From Darksidea phi (lineage: Eukaryota > Ascomycota > Dothideomycetes > Pleosporales > Lentitheciaceae): a stretch of DNA of 64,000 bases. This document shows positions 1 through 11,325 of the stretch, in pieces. The notes under the pieces were generated by a model that saw only the letters and a list, made by a program, of their open reading frames with translations, searched no databases and was not told the DNA's origin. The position numbers were made by a program, and so were the translations under genes. How positions within the stretch are numbered: position 1 is the first letter of the stretch; each line of letters starts with the position of its first letter. The DNA lies in NCBI GenBank assembly GCA_030770425.1, contig JASJFT010000069.1, positions 124,001 to 188,000 on the forward strand, read 5' to 3'.

Positions 1-300
1 GGGTGTAAAATTCATAACCCCGAATTTGTTGATTAAGACGTAGGCGGTCCGGCTGCGATGAACGGGATGATTCGGCGTCGCTGATAGATGTTATGGATGA
101 GATGACGGATGATTGGGACGATGAGGAGGAACCCTTTGATTTTGGGCCGTTCTTGGACTGTGGGCCGGGTAACTTTCATAACGACGAATTTGTTGATTAA
201 TACGTAGGTCTAGCTATGATAAACGAGAATTATTTGGTATCGCTGATGAATGCCACGGACGAGATCAATGAGGTGTGTCACGGGCTTGGTACGGCAGTAA
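1..300. repeat. Degenerate tandem duplication, period about 163 bp
   Basis: Two related segments follow each other. The first begins near base 9 and the second near base 172. Both contain a 'gaatttgttgattaa' core followed by 'acgtagg', then an ATG-containing stretch and a 'tcgctgat' motif. Between them is a short acidic open stretch (about 90-200). The reading frames in the two copies do not agree and stops interrupt them, so this looks like decayed duplicated coding sequence or an old repeat. The window edge cuts any leftward extension. Confidence 0.45.
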
Positions 301-1209
301 ACAGCGTGGGGTCCTACATGGCTTCTCTGCACCCGGCACTTGATGCGCACCATCATATACATTATCAGATGCATCATCAAGGCCATGTGCCATGGGCCTC
401 AGGAGGAGGAAGAGGATGAATGAATGAGGATGACCACGCGTGGGATTTAGCACGTGCGGAGATATCGGTGCCATGGGCTCTTGTTGTACTATGATCTACA
501 TACCAGTGGTAACAATTATCGCAGAAGCAAAAGAGATCCAAGAAGTGGTTTGAAGGGTAATAGAAACACCTCAAACGGGAACTGGGCTTGGAGAGCTCCT
601 TGGGCTGATTTTCTGTGGCCATTGTGAGCAAGCCGTAATGTGTTGGATGAGCAATAGGGATCGTTCAAAGGCCCTGTGTTCAATTTCTCGAAAAAGTAAA
701 CAGACAAAGGAGCTGAACGACGCGGTGTGGGATGGCAACACACCGCAACGAATGCCTCAGGTTTGAGCTCAGGTTAAGCCATCTTTACCGAAAGGAAGCA
801 TTGACTTATGTTTTATTTTGCTAACCTCTACTTTTTGGTCTAATGCTAAGAGGTTTTCTTTGATTTGACATACACATACTCCATAAAAGTGTGAAGTTGA
901 AGACGTGTACATCTGTGTTGCCAGAGTAAACAATGGCGCCAACACCAAGCCTCTCGATCATTTATGTCACTATGGAACGACTGGACGCTCTTATTACTTT
1001 TTTCACCATGGCACAGAACTTTATTGCTTTGTTGAGGGTGAGACAAAGATCGACTTCAGCAGCGTTAAAAAGAGCTCTCAAAAATGCAAGAGCAGTACGG
1101 GTAAAGGGCCTATAGAGAGGAACGTTTTAATTCCAGGGTAGTGCAAGCGGCTCAGTGGCAGAATCTTAACGCTAAAATACCTGGACACGGCTGGGTGCAA
1201 AGTGGCAGT
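301..1209. other. Stretch without a supportable gene
   Basis: Short open frames occur on both strands, including one of 67 codons at 216-419. None has a recognisable domain, a convincing splice partner or family-like composition. I see no tRNA or strong repeat beyond the duplication at the left edge. Confidence 0.4.
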
Positions 1210-1746
1210 TTAAAACGTCACTGCATCCGGGGCGATAGGAACAAGCTCTCCTTTCCCCTTAAAAGTCTGCACAATCCTAGCTTGCTCCGAAAGCATAAAC
1301 CTCTCCGACTGTTTCCCGATCTTCGCCAACCCCCTCCACCGTTCGAAATCCTCCGCATTCCGCTTATCTCCATGAGCCTCTTCCGCATTTTCCCAATGCC
1401 CTTTTGAGAACGAGAGCAAAGAAGTAATGGTCTTTTGCTTAATATCGTATATCACAGAACACACTGTACCCGTCTCTTCCAACCAGTTGCACTGCCAGAT
1501 CTCGCCCGGGCGGACACATTGCCAGGCGCAAGTCTGGTAGTTGATGCGCCCAGCCATAGGACCGCCATGGATGGCGTAGACGCAGCGCGTCTCGGAGAAG
1601 CACCACATTTCGTAGCGCCATTTTTCTGATGCGCCCGTTTCGACGTTTTTCGCATCGTAATCGTAGATAAGGTGGGTGTCGCGGATGTCCTGGTCAAAGG
1701 AGGGGTCGAGATCGGTGTTGGTGACGAAGGCTGGGAGGGATGCCAT
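1210..1746 (-). CDS. Phenolic acid decarboxylase-like protein (PadC/MoaF-type calycin fold)
   Basis: An intron-free 178-aa frame starts at the ATG at 1746. The length fits the small phenolic acid decarboxylase family (about 160-180 aa), single beta-barrel enzymes that remove CO2 from hydroxycinnamic acids such as ferulate and p-coumarate. Family-like features in order are an N-terminal FDQDIRDTHLIYDYD segment, a YEMWCFSETRCVYAIH strand pair, GGPMAGR near residues 61-67, and a WQCNWLEETGT block near residues 83-93. There is no signal peptide, so the product is probably cytosolic. In fungi this family would detoxify plant phenolics. The substrate is inferred; a non-catalytic MoaF-like role cannot be excluded. 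It stands alone, convergent with nothing obvious. Confidence 0.7.
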   Translation of the reverse strand: MASLPAFVTNTDLDPSFDQDIRDTHLIYDYDAKNVETGASEKWRYEMWCFSETRCVYAIHGGPMAGRINYQTCAWQCVRPGEIWQCNWLEETGTVCSVIYDIKQKTITSLLSFSKGHWENAEEAHGDKRNAEDFERWRGLAKIGKQSERFMLSEQARIVQTFKGKGELVPIAPDAVTF

Positions 1747-2021
1747 TGGTGATAGAATGTGTCTAGAGGAACTTTTTTGTATAGTGTTGAGTTTGAGAGA
1801 TATGGCGATGAAGGTATTGTTGCTGTAATTTTACTCTTGGGCTATTGTACTAGTCACCAATACTGACGTCACTGCAAAAAGCTATTTCTGATCTAGTTGC
1901 GTCGGGTTGCTAACGAAAATTTTGCAGATCTATCGGAGACTTTTGAATTTCTATGAGAGCTGTAATTATGACTTCCTAGCGCGACGGGGCCTTTGCCGAT
2001 TTAAAGAAATTTCCATTTCAG

Positions 2022-2440
2022 TCACCTATCACAAGCCCAACCGCTAATTACATCACAGTATGCAAGCATCGCGTTGAACAAAGCGACGAAGTCAAAACTT
2101 ATGGGGACCGATAATGCGATCACCATTGTAGCTATGGTGAAACATACATCTCCCAAAGTGGACCGCAGCCCACGTCCACGGATAAACATCTTGATCGGAG
2201 TAAGCGGATATGGTAGAAATATATCCACAGAATACACCGACAAGAAAGTTTACCCAAATAATACTGATTGCCGAACTAGCATTTCGTGAATGCCGAACCA
2301 TCCCATCATGTACGATGCCAAAGCAGCTGGGAAATAGAAAGGAGAATTGATCACCCCCAGCATCCCTTCATCCACAGTGAATGCAAACGAATCAAATGCC
2401 TTCCCTCATGCGTACTGACGCATGCACCTACCGTTCCGTT
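2022..2440 (-). pseudogene. Possible relic of a multi-pass membrane transporter
   Basis: On the minus strand two hydrophobic open stretches lie in the same neighbourhood. The upstream one (about 2440-2250) reads like helices with an SPFYFPAALASYMMGW segment and ends in a TAA. The downstream one (2243-2022) contains a YPLTPIKMFIRGR loop followed by a long hydrophobic segment, which resembles the C-terminal part of fungal amino-acid permeases. The stop between them, the missing flanking exons and the lack of a start argue for a decayed fragment. The family call is weak. Confidence 0.2.
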
Positions 2441-2494
2441 CAGATACGTACCACAGCTGTTTTTGTCGTCACGTTAGCTCCGCCCACTTCCTTC

Positions 2495-5400
2495 TCACTT
2501 CCTGGTTACCGTGACGCTACCCCATCCCTCCTTCCCGTCCTTCCTCGTCTTAGCCTTCTTCTTCGGCTGCAACGTATTCACCTTCGTCTTGCTAGCAACC
2601 GCCGCCTTTACTCTACCCTTCCCTTTCCCATCAACCGCACTCTCTTGTGCCTTGGAGCGACCTGATTGCTTCTTGACTGCCTCCTTCTCCTCAGCTTTCA
2701 GACCCCTCGGACCCCGCTTGACGCCCTTGTCTTTCCTCTCTTTCCTCGTTCTATCTGGATTATGCTGAGGCAAAAGTCCGTGCTCATGAATGTAATAGAT
2801 GATGTCGAGTGAAATATCGCAAAACTCCTGTATACCTCGAATGAGCGAGTAAGACTTCTTATCGCTCGCTTTACCCGCGCGCCAGCGGTCGATCACAGCG
2901 AAGAAAATCTCATCAATGTCCACGTCACGAACATCGTTGTTGGCCTTTGCCACTGCTTCGTTCTCACTATCTTCGTCCGTCTCGTGCGACGGCAAAGCGG
3001 CGTTCTTGCGGTTCTCGCGTCCCACGCTGGTCAACTCGTCGCCGGCTTGGAAGGAGGCGTATGCATCCAGCACTATTACTGCTACAGTGTGGAAGTTCAG
3101 TGTCGCAATTGTTGGCTCCGGGTCTGGAATTGCTAACGCTTGTTGGCCAGGAAGGAAGAGGTGGCGCAAGAGATGGGCTTCCTGGGTTGCATGGTCGGGG
3201 GATAGAAGGATGGTTTCACGAATCATGTTGGGTAGTGTGATCTTGACGCTGAACTGATCGTTTACGGGGTCTGTGGGCTGGGGTTCAATGGCGTAGGGCG
3301 GGAGTTTCCAGGATATTTCGCTGCTGTCGGGATCGTCGTTGCTCTGTTGCGGAGTTTGCGGCATAGGCTGCGGTAGCGGACGAGAAAGCGGTGCGACTTT
3401 CTCCGACGTGGCTTGCGGCTTGATTCGAGGAGCATTGCTTGCGGGCATATTGATAGTGAGCTTATGTCTAGGGTTGGAGCTTATGAAGTGGATGTCCTTG
3501 TCATCTTGCTCAACCGAATACCCTTCATGTATACTTAGATCCGGGGCACGACTAAGATCCGAGTTCTTTACGTCGGAGTGGTTGGTTAGAGAACGATGAC
3601 GCTGGGTACGTGTCAGAAGTGGTTCGTCATCATCTGAGCTCCCTTCACCCTCATCTTCTTCTGAGTGCTCCTGAGCATCTTCGTCCTGAGCTTTGCGCTT
3701 TCCGAGGGCTTGAGGTGCCACGTATGGATTCGACGGCGGATGGCTGGGAGCTGGAACTGGCATATGGTAGCCCTGCTGAGGGTGGGGGAGGAACGGTTGC
3801 TGGTACGGATTTGCCATCGGTAGCTGCGATTGATCGTAGAAATACTCGGAATGGTACGGATGCATAGCATTCTGTTCGTACATGCCACTATGCTCCTGAC
3901 CTTGTGGAGGACCATGGGGCGGCATGGTTGGCATATGGGGCTGTCCGTACATGCTCATATCATAATAACCATAAGCAGATGCGTTCTCTGGACCCAACAA
4001 AGGACTGAAATACTGGGCTGAAGTCCCACCAGGACCATCGTAAGGGCCCATTGTATCAGGTGCGGTAACGTTTTTCCGAGAAGAGTTCGCTTTGCTGGGA
4101 TTGTACCTCTCGTCAAGGTATTCGGGCGCCCTCTTCATAAAGTCGCGTCGATTGACGTTATGGCCGTTGCTTGTACTCGGTCGCTGCAACTCAGCAGGAC
4201 GAAAGATGGCCTGCTCTTTTCGCGGCTGCTCTCGGGAGCTATGTGTGCCCACAGTGTGGGAAGGATAGGTGTTCATGTCCTTTCGGGCAACTGGACGCGG
4301 AGCCCGCGGTACACTGCCATTGCGCTCATTCGAAACGTTTGATCGAGAACTAGCCACGAAGGAGGTAGGGGATTGATCAGCTCTCGACTGGTCTTGTATA
4401 CCGTCATCGCCTGAAGCTTTGGCTGGGTAGTGATTCAAGCCGCGTGCAGCAGCCTGTCTCGGAATCTGTTGCCGATCGACGTTGTGCTCACCAACAACGT
4501 TCGGCTGAAAGCTAAACATGCTCGGCTTAGGAGCTTGCTCGGTTCTCCCTCGATCTTGTATCTTGCGTTCAGGTATAGCATGGGATAGGTACTGGCTCAT
4601 CTTGCTCGTAGTGTTCCGCTGCGGTGTTCGCTTCTGGTTGATATCATTCTCGTGAGCAGGGGCATCTTGTCTGAAAGCTTCCATGGTGTTATCAGGGGCT
4701 TGTTGTGACACCCATTGATCTTGAATGCCCTCATCATCCATAGTATCAATCCCGTAGAAGTCCATAATATCCACAGCTTTGGAACCCTCAAATTGCTGAT
4801 GAGCGCCACCATGCTTGGCTACATGATTGGCCGGATGGTAGATATTATTCTCCTCAGATTGTAGGCTTTGGGTGCATTGATCTCGAATGCCGGGTTGGTA
4901 CCGCAGCTGGTGGGAATGCTCTTCGTGAAAGTCGGGTTCGTTCTTGATCTTTCGAGGAGTACTTACTTCGGAAGTCTGATGTGCGTTGTCGAGGGTTTGG
5001 CTGGCCACTTTTTCATCATAGTGCTGCTGCTCTCTATTCCCCTGCTGATTTCCAGGACCATCTCCGTAGGGAAATGTTGCATCCCCAACTTCTAGCTCCT
5101 TCTTTACAAGATTGGGGGTCTGCGTACCCATTCCTTGAACGTTCTCCTCTTGCTGAACCAACGCAGCCTCACCGTCCTCTCGCGCCACCTTGTTCTCTTG
5201 CATGTTATCCTCATGTCTGTGGAACGATGGTGCATCTTCAACGTCTGGGTCTTTCTTCGCGAAGATCACACTCTGATTTCCCGTCTCTGGAGCGTGATGC
5301 TCTTGCTCTTCCGGTCCTACTAGCTCTTGCTGCAGCACGCGAACTTCACCGCTCGGGTGCCCGACCGCCTGGCCACCCTCGAAGTTCCCGGCGAATCGAG

Positions 5401-5686
5401 CTTGATGTTCGAACTTGAATGGTTGATTGTCGGGGTTCGCATTCGGATATGCAACCTTACTGTTGTCTAGTTGCTGAGTCGTCATTATAAATTCTTGCTC
5501 TTGCATGCCGTGTCCATCTTGACGAGTCGTAAACCCATCAAAGGGATTAGACTCGACGTAAGTGCTGCCAGCACGAAGCTGTGCATGTCCACCCGCGGAC
5601 TGCGAGCTTGTCGTCGGTACACCTGGCGGACGCGTATCCGCGGCGCCGTCCATGGATCCACGCCAGTACTTTTGCAGGAAAGTCAT
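2495..5686 (-). CDS. Large, mostly disordered protein of unknown function
   Basis: A single 1063-codon frame starts at the ATG at 5686 and has no obvious intron. About the first 750 residues are low in hydrophobics and rich in Gln, His, Asn, Pro and Glu, with Pro/Met/Tyr-rich patches (about 560-660) and an acidic run EHSEEDEGEGSSDDDEP near residue 690. The only parts that look folded are about residues 795-880 (a segment beginning FSVKITLPNMIRETILL, then LLRHLFLPGQQ) and about 925-985 (VDIDEIFFAVIDRWRAG and a following helix). The C-terminus is strongly basic (Lys/Arg-rich), like a nuclear localisation signal or nucleic-acid-binding tail. I do not recognise the family. The composition suggests a nuclear regulatory or scaffold protein; this is inference. 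Confidence 0.75.
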   Translation of the reverse strand: MTFLQKYWRGSMDGAADTRPPGVPTTSSQSAGGHAQLRAGSTYVESNPFDGFTTRQDGHGMQEQEFIMTTQQLDNSKVAYPNANPDNQPFKFEHQARFAGNFEGGQAVGHPSGEVRVLQQELVGPEEQEHHAPETGNQSVIFAKKDPDVEDAPSFHRHEDNMQENKVAREDGEAALVQQEENVQGMGTQTPNLVKKELEVGDATFPYGDGPGNQQGNREQQHYDEKVASQTLDNAHQTSEVSTPRKIKNEPDFHEEHSHQLRYQPGIRDQCTQSLQSEENNIYHPANHVAKHGGAHQQFEGSKAVDIMDFYGIDTMDDEGIQDQWVSQQAPDNTMEAFRQDAPAHENDINQKRTPQRNTTSKMSQYLSHAIPERKIQDRGRTEQAPKPSMFSFQPNVVGEHNVDRQQIPRQAAARGLNHYPAKASGDDGIQDQSRADQSPTSFVASSRSNVSNERNGSVPRAPRPVARKDMNTYPSHTVGTHSSREQPRKEQAIFRPAELQRPSTSNGHNVNRRDFMKRAPEYLDERYNPSKANSSRKNVTAPDTMGPYDGPGGTSAQYFSPLLGPENASAYGYYDMSMYGQPHMPTMPPHGPPQGQEHSGMYEQNAMHPYHSEYFYDQSQLPMANPYQQPFLPHPQQGYHMPVPAPSHPPSNPYVAPQALGKRKAQDEDAQEHSEEDEGEGSSDDDEPLLTRTQRHRSLTNHSDVKNSDLSRAPDLSIHEGYSVEQDDKDIHFISSNPRHKLTINMPASNAPRIKPQATSEKVAPLSRPLPQPMPQTPQQSNDDPDSSEISWKLPPYAIEPQPTDPVNDQFSVKITLPNMIRETILLSPDHATQEAHLLRHLFLPGQQALAIPDPEPTIATLNFHTVAVIVLDAYASFQAGDELTSVGRENRKNAALPSHETDEDSENEAVAKANNDVRDVDIDEIFFAVIDRWRAGKASDKKSYSLIRGIQEFCDISLDIIYYIHEHGLLPQHNPDRTRKERKDKGVKRGPRGLKAEEKEAVKKQSGRSKAQESAVDGKGKGRVKAAVASKTKVNTLQPKKKAKTRKDGKEGWGSVTVTRK

Positions 5687-6407
5687 TTCCGCCGTGAGTC
5701 AGTGGAGTAGCTGGTTTTCCGTCAATTTATTGGCAAGAGTTATTTGCGTAGAGTTGGGCGTAAGAGTGGAAGAGAGAAATCACCTACAGCGGCGAGGAGT
5801 AAGGACTTGAGTACGATAGCTAATGTTAATAAAGCGTACAAGCATTAGTAGAGAGCTTTTATCTTACTATTGACCGCAAATCTCTCTCACCCACGCGGGG
5901 CACATGTCAGTTCCGTGCCGGAAGTCTCCAATTTCCTGCGTGAAGGCTGCTCCATACCACTTCAGATGGTGAGCACGCGGACCATACTCGAGGTGATTAT
6001 TTGTGTGGCAAGGTACCGGCACTTTATGAATGGCGAATAGTTTAAGGTCCGCTGAATGCGACTATGGCTAATCATGTGGGACTTGTTGAGGAATATTAGA
6101 GGTGGACATTGTCTCGACCTAGAAATAAGAGCAATGTCATAATGAAACAATCCCATAGACGTTAAATTAGAAGGCAATGCTTGACTGGGATTGTAGGAGT
6201 TCTTTGACCTATAACAGAATACAAGTCAGTGAGAAGCTACACATAAATGTATTCCTAGAGACGCTCGCTTACTGGCATTTTGAACAAATAGCTCAGCAAG
6301 CGCAACAGCAGGATAGAGCAGATCTTCCGCAGTCTAAACCTCTTTTTCAGGTTTTGATCTAAAGGTATCTTCTCCCTTCTGCCCATCTCATCACTCACAT
6401 CGATTCC
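5687..6407. other. Intergenic stretch
   Basis: This lies between the start of the disordered-protein gene and the end of CFD1. It should hold the promoter of the former and the 3' region of the latter. No coding sequence, RNA gene or repeat is apparent. Confidence 0.4.
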
Positions 6408-7385
6408 TCAATCCCTGCTCCGGATATCTTCAACTAATCTTCTCACGATTCCATCGAAAAGTGGAGCGAGACTGCAGTCCCGGTATTTGTCCACCAGCAG
6501 CCCCTCCTTGTCACCGTCCGCGCTTCCTTCCTCCCTTTCCTCCACCGTCTTTCCATCTACCACAGTCCCCTTCGGATACACCGGCCTGACCCCCTCCTCT
6601 ACTAATCGCACGAACATTGGATCCACTGCCACACTCCCCAAAAACCCCACTCCAAAGTCCCTCGCCATGACTTCACCCCCACCTTTACTAAACACATTCG
6701 TGCACTCGCTACAGTTTGGACACACAAAGCCCGCCATATTCTCCACGACGCCTAATACGCGTATACCTGTCTTCTTGCAGAAATTGAGCTCCTTCTTGAC
6801 GTCAGAGATAGATATAGCTTGAGGTGTTGTAACGACCACAGCACCTGCGAGCTGGTTCGGCGGCGCGGTAGGGGCGGATGTGGATTTGAGGAGGGTTTCG
6901 AGGAGGGAAATGTGTTCGTCCGAGGTGCCGGGGGGCGTGTCGATAAGGAGGTAGTCTAGCGGGGGCCAGAGGACGTCGGTCAGGAATTGGCGAACCATTG
7001 CTGTTTTCTTCGGTCCTCTCCAGATGACCGCATCATTCCTGTTTGGTAGGATGAAGCCTAGAGACATGCATGAGAGTGCTCCAATATTTATTCCCACCGC
7101 TGCTGCTTCGCTGTCTCCATTCGTGCTTGACGAGTGCGAAGGCGCAAGTGTTTGCCCTTCATGCACAGGTACAGGTATCCACCCACCAGGCGCCTGCCTG
7201 ACCTTCTTCTCCTCAATCCCAAAAAATCGCGGTATCGAAGGTCCCGTAAGGTCGATATCGAGTACACCAACGGAGTGTCCTTGTAGCGAGAGCGTGAGGG
7301 CGACTTGCGTGGTGACGCTGGATTTCCCTACCCCGCCTTTGCCGGAGAGCACGAGGACGATGTTTTTGATGTTATCGAGCGGCAT
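6408..7385 (-). CDS. CFD1: Cytosolic Fe-S cluster assembly ATPase Cfd1 (Nbp35/Mrp family)
   Basis: An intron-free 325-aa P-loop NTPase starts at the ATG at 7385. With Nbp35, Cfd1 forms the scaffold that builds [4Fe-4S] clusters for cytosolic and nuclear apoproteins. Features: a deviant Walker [11 protein letters not shown] (residues 14-23); the [11 protein letters not shown] block (43-53); a Walker B-like LLIDTPPGT (146-154); and the cluster-binding CPNC pair at Cys222/Cys225 with a further Cys228. The protein begins almost directly with the P-loop and lacks the four-cysteine N-terminal extension of Nbp35, which identifies it as Cfd1. A 15-20 residue low-complexity insert near residue 85 ([14 protein letters not shown]) is common in fungal copies. 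No sign of disruption. Confidence 0.93.
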   Translation of the reverse strand: MPLDNIKNIVLVLSGKGGVGKSSVTTQVALTLSLQGHSVGVLDIDLTGPSIPRFFGIEEKKVRQAPGGWIPVPVHEGQTLAPSHSSSTNGDSEAAAVGINIGALSCMSLGFILPNRNDAVIWRGPKKTAMVRQFLTDVLWPPLDYLLIDTPPGTSDEHISLLETLLKSTSAPTAPPNQLAGAVVVTTPQAISISDVKKELNFCKKTGIRVLGVVENMAGFVCPNCSECTNVFSKGGGEVMARDFGVGFLGSVAVDPMFVRLVEEGVRPVYPKGTVVDGKTVEEREEGSADGDKEGLLVDKYRDCSLAPLFDGIVRRLVEDIRSRD

Positions 7386-8169
7386 CGTCGAGGGTTTTCA
7401 GCCAGGCGCAAGCCGCGGTGTAGAAATTAGAAGAGTAAAAGGACGGATGCGAGATCGAGGCATGGTGGTGTAAGTTCGGGTTACGCTTTGAAATCGAGGA
7501 AAGTGGCGCGTTGCGGAGATGGATCGGAGGTGCGAAAAGGGAAAGGCTTGGCAGTGATTTTCTAGCTTCCAAGGTTCCAAACAATAACATTAAACGTTGA
7601 GCTTTTGCTCTCATAGTTCACATTTATTTCTTAGAAAAATAGAAAGCCATATTGTATGAGTTACTGCTTGAATCATACAAGCAAAACGCCTCGGCATGCT
7701 TCCGCTGTTTTACGCTAGAAGAGTAGTGAAAGATGAATAGAAGCATGTTTGGCTTTACGAAGCGGCTACATGTTCTGTGCTAAGCCGAATTCCGGTCGGG
7801 GGGTGAGTGGTGGGGGGAGGCGCAATGCATGCCATCGCCTTAAAAGACTGTAAGAGAAAGGTTTGTGGAAGCTGCTAGCATATCTAGAGGGGCGCGAGTA
7901 GACAGCAGAGCTTGGCGTGGGATGAAACCGGCTAAATTAGAGTCGATGATGAAAAGTCCACGGTCGACACGGACGAAAGGACAAGGAGTGACTAGAGTTG
8001 GACTTTTAGGTGAGAACTAACGACAAAGTATTGGGTGGCCATGCCACGCTCACACATGTTCGCCTCTCCGAGCGCTTGAAAAAGACTGGCAGGGATAAAC
8101 CCGTTAGACAAATCCCCGAGCCCCTGAGCCCCCGTTCCCATATCACATCTCGTCCCTACGCTCTTCAAT
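7386..8169. other. Intergenic stretch
   Basis: This holds the CFD1 upstream region (right of 7385) and the 3' flank of SPE2. It includes a G-rich patch near 7797-7820. No gene is supported. Confidence 0.4.
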
Positions 8170-9811
8170 CTAGATATCATGCTCACCCAACCTCGGCTTT
8201 CCACCTTTCCAATCATCTCGCTCGTAGTACCTGAAGACAAGGTCATATCCGTCTAAATCATGAACAATCCGATCAACGCGCCTGTATCCAGGAATCGTCT
8301 CCATGCGCTTGGACTTCGAAACGTTCTTGCCAATAGCCTCGTCGCCAGACGGCTTCGCCTCGAAGAGGGTCACGCTGAATCTACCAGGCTTGAAAATGCC
8401 AACAACGTGTTCGACAATGTCGGCAGTCTCGCGACCGGACTGGTGAGCGGGCACGTTGGTCTCGAAGGAGGCGTAGGAGCACTGCGGCTCCGGCGTGACG
8501 TGCACGGTAAAGTAGTGCGTGGCATCCGAGCCTTTCTTAGTGCCCACCGGGTTACCACCCGGAGCGGGGACGACGCCGTTGGCAGAAAAGCCGCAAGGAG
8601 TGAAGATGTAGGCGTCGATGCGAGCGTCTGGATACTTGGAGGTTGGATAGACGTCAGACAGACCGCAGACCTCCGAGACGACGGTTCCAAGAGTATGACC
8701 CTCGGTGGTCAACTCTTCTGGGAAGGTAAGAGGTTCTTCATCCGAGTTGAAACCGGAATGATCAGAGGAAGTCTGTTCAAAAACATCGAAGCTGTCTTCA
8801 GACTGAGTATGGACAGGATTGAGCACAGTAGAACCACCAAGGCTCTCACACTTCTCTTCGGGGATCGAGCCGAGGTTCTGGATGGCATTCTTGCGAGCGT
8901 CACGAGCCTTTTGGAAAAAGCGACCTTCCGCGACCGCACTCGCGTCCTCGAGATAGAACTGACGGGCGTTCTTCTCATCGAGATCAGTCATAAGGATTTC
9001 CAAAGTCTCGTCTTCCTCTTCGTCCGTCATCTGCTCAGGAAGCAGCCGCTGAGGGTGGCTCAAATACTTCGTCTCGGTCTCGGTAATCTCTCGATCCGGG
9101 CTGGCCGGTGGCGTTAGGCTGGTATCTGGGCCGGTGATGTAAAGATACCAGTGCTCGCCATTCATCTTGCCTATCATATACGCACTGCCTCCCTGGAAAC
9201 GGTTGTCAAGGTATTGAACTTCATCACGCCAACTGCGGTGAGGTCCATGCTGTTTGTCGGGGTAGAGGAAGTTCTTCCTGCTGTAGAAGACGCGATATGG
9301 CGTGGCGGCTGCGGCAATGCCGCATGCGGGTTGGGCAGCTACGTGGGGGAAGCCGGCGTCAAGGGCGGCAATCTCTAGCAATCGAGACAGACCCAACAGG
9401 AGAGTAGTTGTACCACATGTCTTCAAGACCACCTTGTGAGGGAACACGAACATGCTCGACTCTGAAAGCAGATAGGCATCCACGTGCTCAGATTCGACAA
9501 CCGAGAGGACCTGGCAGTTGACGAGATCCAGCATCCCCTTCCATGTATCGGCGGACACGGCCTTCAATCCGCGTGGGCCCGCACGGCCCGGCAGTTCGGT
9601 AGCAGAAGCGCTGAACCATACTTCTAGGAGCTTCTCAGGACCTATCTCTGTCAGCTTCAACCTCTATTACATTTCCGGATGTATGCGTACCTTCGAAGGC
9701 ATTAGTGGAATCGAGATCGATGGTGGCCTCCTTATTGATAGTCAAAGATGGTGTACCGATGTGCGACGACGGGGACGCAGTGTAGTGCTTGGGGATGTCA
9801 ATATCGACCAT
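8170..9811 (-). CDS. SPE2: S-adenosylmethionine decarboxylase proenzyme
   Basis: Two exons, 9811-9691 and 9641-8170, are joined across a 49-nt GTACGC...ATAG intron (9642-9690). The join restores the family's FEGPEKLLEVWF start and gives about 530 aa. The enzyme makes decarboxylated AdoMet, the aminopropyl donor for spermidine synthesis. The self-cleavage site YLLSESSMFVF is clear, with the Glu-Ser bond near residues 101/102; the new Ser becomes the catalytic pyruvoyl group. The catalytic LKTCGTT Cys follows about 14 residues later. Starting at an internal codon inside the intron, as a plain ORF would, loses the conserved Phe-Glu-Gly. The length exceeds yeast Spe2 (about 396 aa) through acidic Ser/Thr-rich inserts around residues 220-340, seen in other filamentous fungi. 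An upstream regulatory ORF is plausible in the long leader but I could not identify one. Confidence 0.93.
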
Positions 9812-11325
9812 CTCTTGGAAACTTGAAGTGCAAGCACACGGATCGACTAGAATGTAGCGTTTAACGTGTGTGTTTAGACAGGTGTATCAGGCTTTGACTG
9901 GCTGTTGGCAGTGAAGCACAATCTGCCACCCAGACAAGCAATGCGGTGCTCGCCTGAGAAGAGAAGGCCCACGGTTGTGAAGAGTGTGAGGGGGCTGGCG
10001 GCTGCCAGCTACACTAGTCGGGTGGTGGTGAACGTCCCAAGGGGCGTTAGGGAGGGCGGGCGGAGAGGGGAATAAACGAGGCTTTGCGCCGGGAAATGGT
10101 GTCAGTGCTGTGGTCCTCGAACGACCAGATTCCGATACCCTGGAGAAGTATCGGGTCCAGCAGACGAGGAGATCTGCTTGTTGGGTGGTAAAGGTGGTAT
10201 GGGCGGCGGGAGTAGCGGGTGTTATCTGGGCTTCGCAGGCTTAGAGAACAGGAATCGTAGTAGGTCCGCTGGACGCATAGAAGACGGCTAGGACAGTGGG
10301 AAAAGCGGTCTGCGGGCTGCTATAGCCTAGGCAGTAGGATTTTGCGTGGGGAGGTATGCCAGCTTGACGGTTTGCAGGGTGGAGGCTAGTGTGGAGTGTT
10401 GTCGTGGCGAGTGCAGCAACTGTTTCGCGGTGAGAATTTTGCGCGGAAAAGGCAAGCGGAAGGCCCGTCGAACACGATGGGGCTCCAATTGCAAGGCTCT
10501 GACTTACTCTGTAAACGTAGAGCAAACTTTTGCTTGTCAAATTGTAGAGTTTGGGGAGACAGATGGGTATGTGAGAGGAATGGAGGCCACCGCTTTGTTT
10601 TTTTATGCGCGAATTTTGGAGGTGCCCAACACAGCGACGTCAATGTGGCTGGGCGCTCGCTCTCACGCGACAGCACATGCCGCCAAGCGAGCCGAGCAGC
10701 TCTTTCCAGGCCGTCTTAGCTAAGCAGCCATGCTACAGACCCCGCTGTCCATAACACGCGACAATATGCATCATCCTACTATAACTCTCCCACCCACTCT
10801 ACACCGCCCGCCCGGTCAGAGGAACGAAAGCTGCCTTTGTATTGCTTGTTACCGCTATGTCTGCGTCACGTCATTGCCGAACAGCCTCAGTCGCCATCAG
10901 TACCGCATTGTATGCACCAAAATACCCTGATGAAAGGCAGCCAAAAAAAGAATCCGCATATACATGAACAATCACACTATGCATGTACCCAACAGCCTTC
11001 TTCCCTACCGCCCTCAGGCAAGCTGGAGACGCCCAACCATATATTGCTCCGCTATGCAAGCCCCGGACCACTGACCACTCACTCGTCACCGGTTCGTTGC
11101 GCCGCATGCAGCGTCCCAGCCGCAAACACCTGCGTACCGAAACCTCCGCATCAAACCCAGCAATCACTACGCTCGTGCTGCATCAAGTCCCTTCTATTAC
11201 CACCCGCTCTTGTACTAACTGCCGGTGGGACTAATCGTCCGACCCAGCTATATGCGCATAGCATCGCGACAATATAGCTATAGCTGCTATCCACGGTCTT
11301 TATCACCGACGACGACCCAGAGCTG
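9812..11325. other. 1.5-kb intergenic stretch (SPE2 leader/promoter)
   Basis: Only short overlapping frames in both directions, with no domain or splice support. GC-rich purine runs at 9990-10070 and pyrimidine-rich, CA-rich DNA at 10730-11000 look like promoter or leader sequence. No RNA gene was recognised. Confidence 0.4.

Noticed and set aside
8260..9117. 285-codon plus-strand frame
   Set aside because: It is entirely antisense to SPE2 exon 2 and has no domain; a shadow of the real gene's codon bias.
10346..10723. Overlapping frames upstream of SPE2 (about 125 codons)
   Set aside because: Several overlapping frames on both strands with no domain, splice support or favourable composition; probably leader or promoter DNA.
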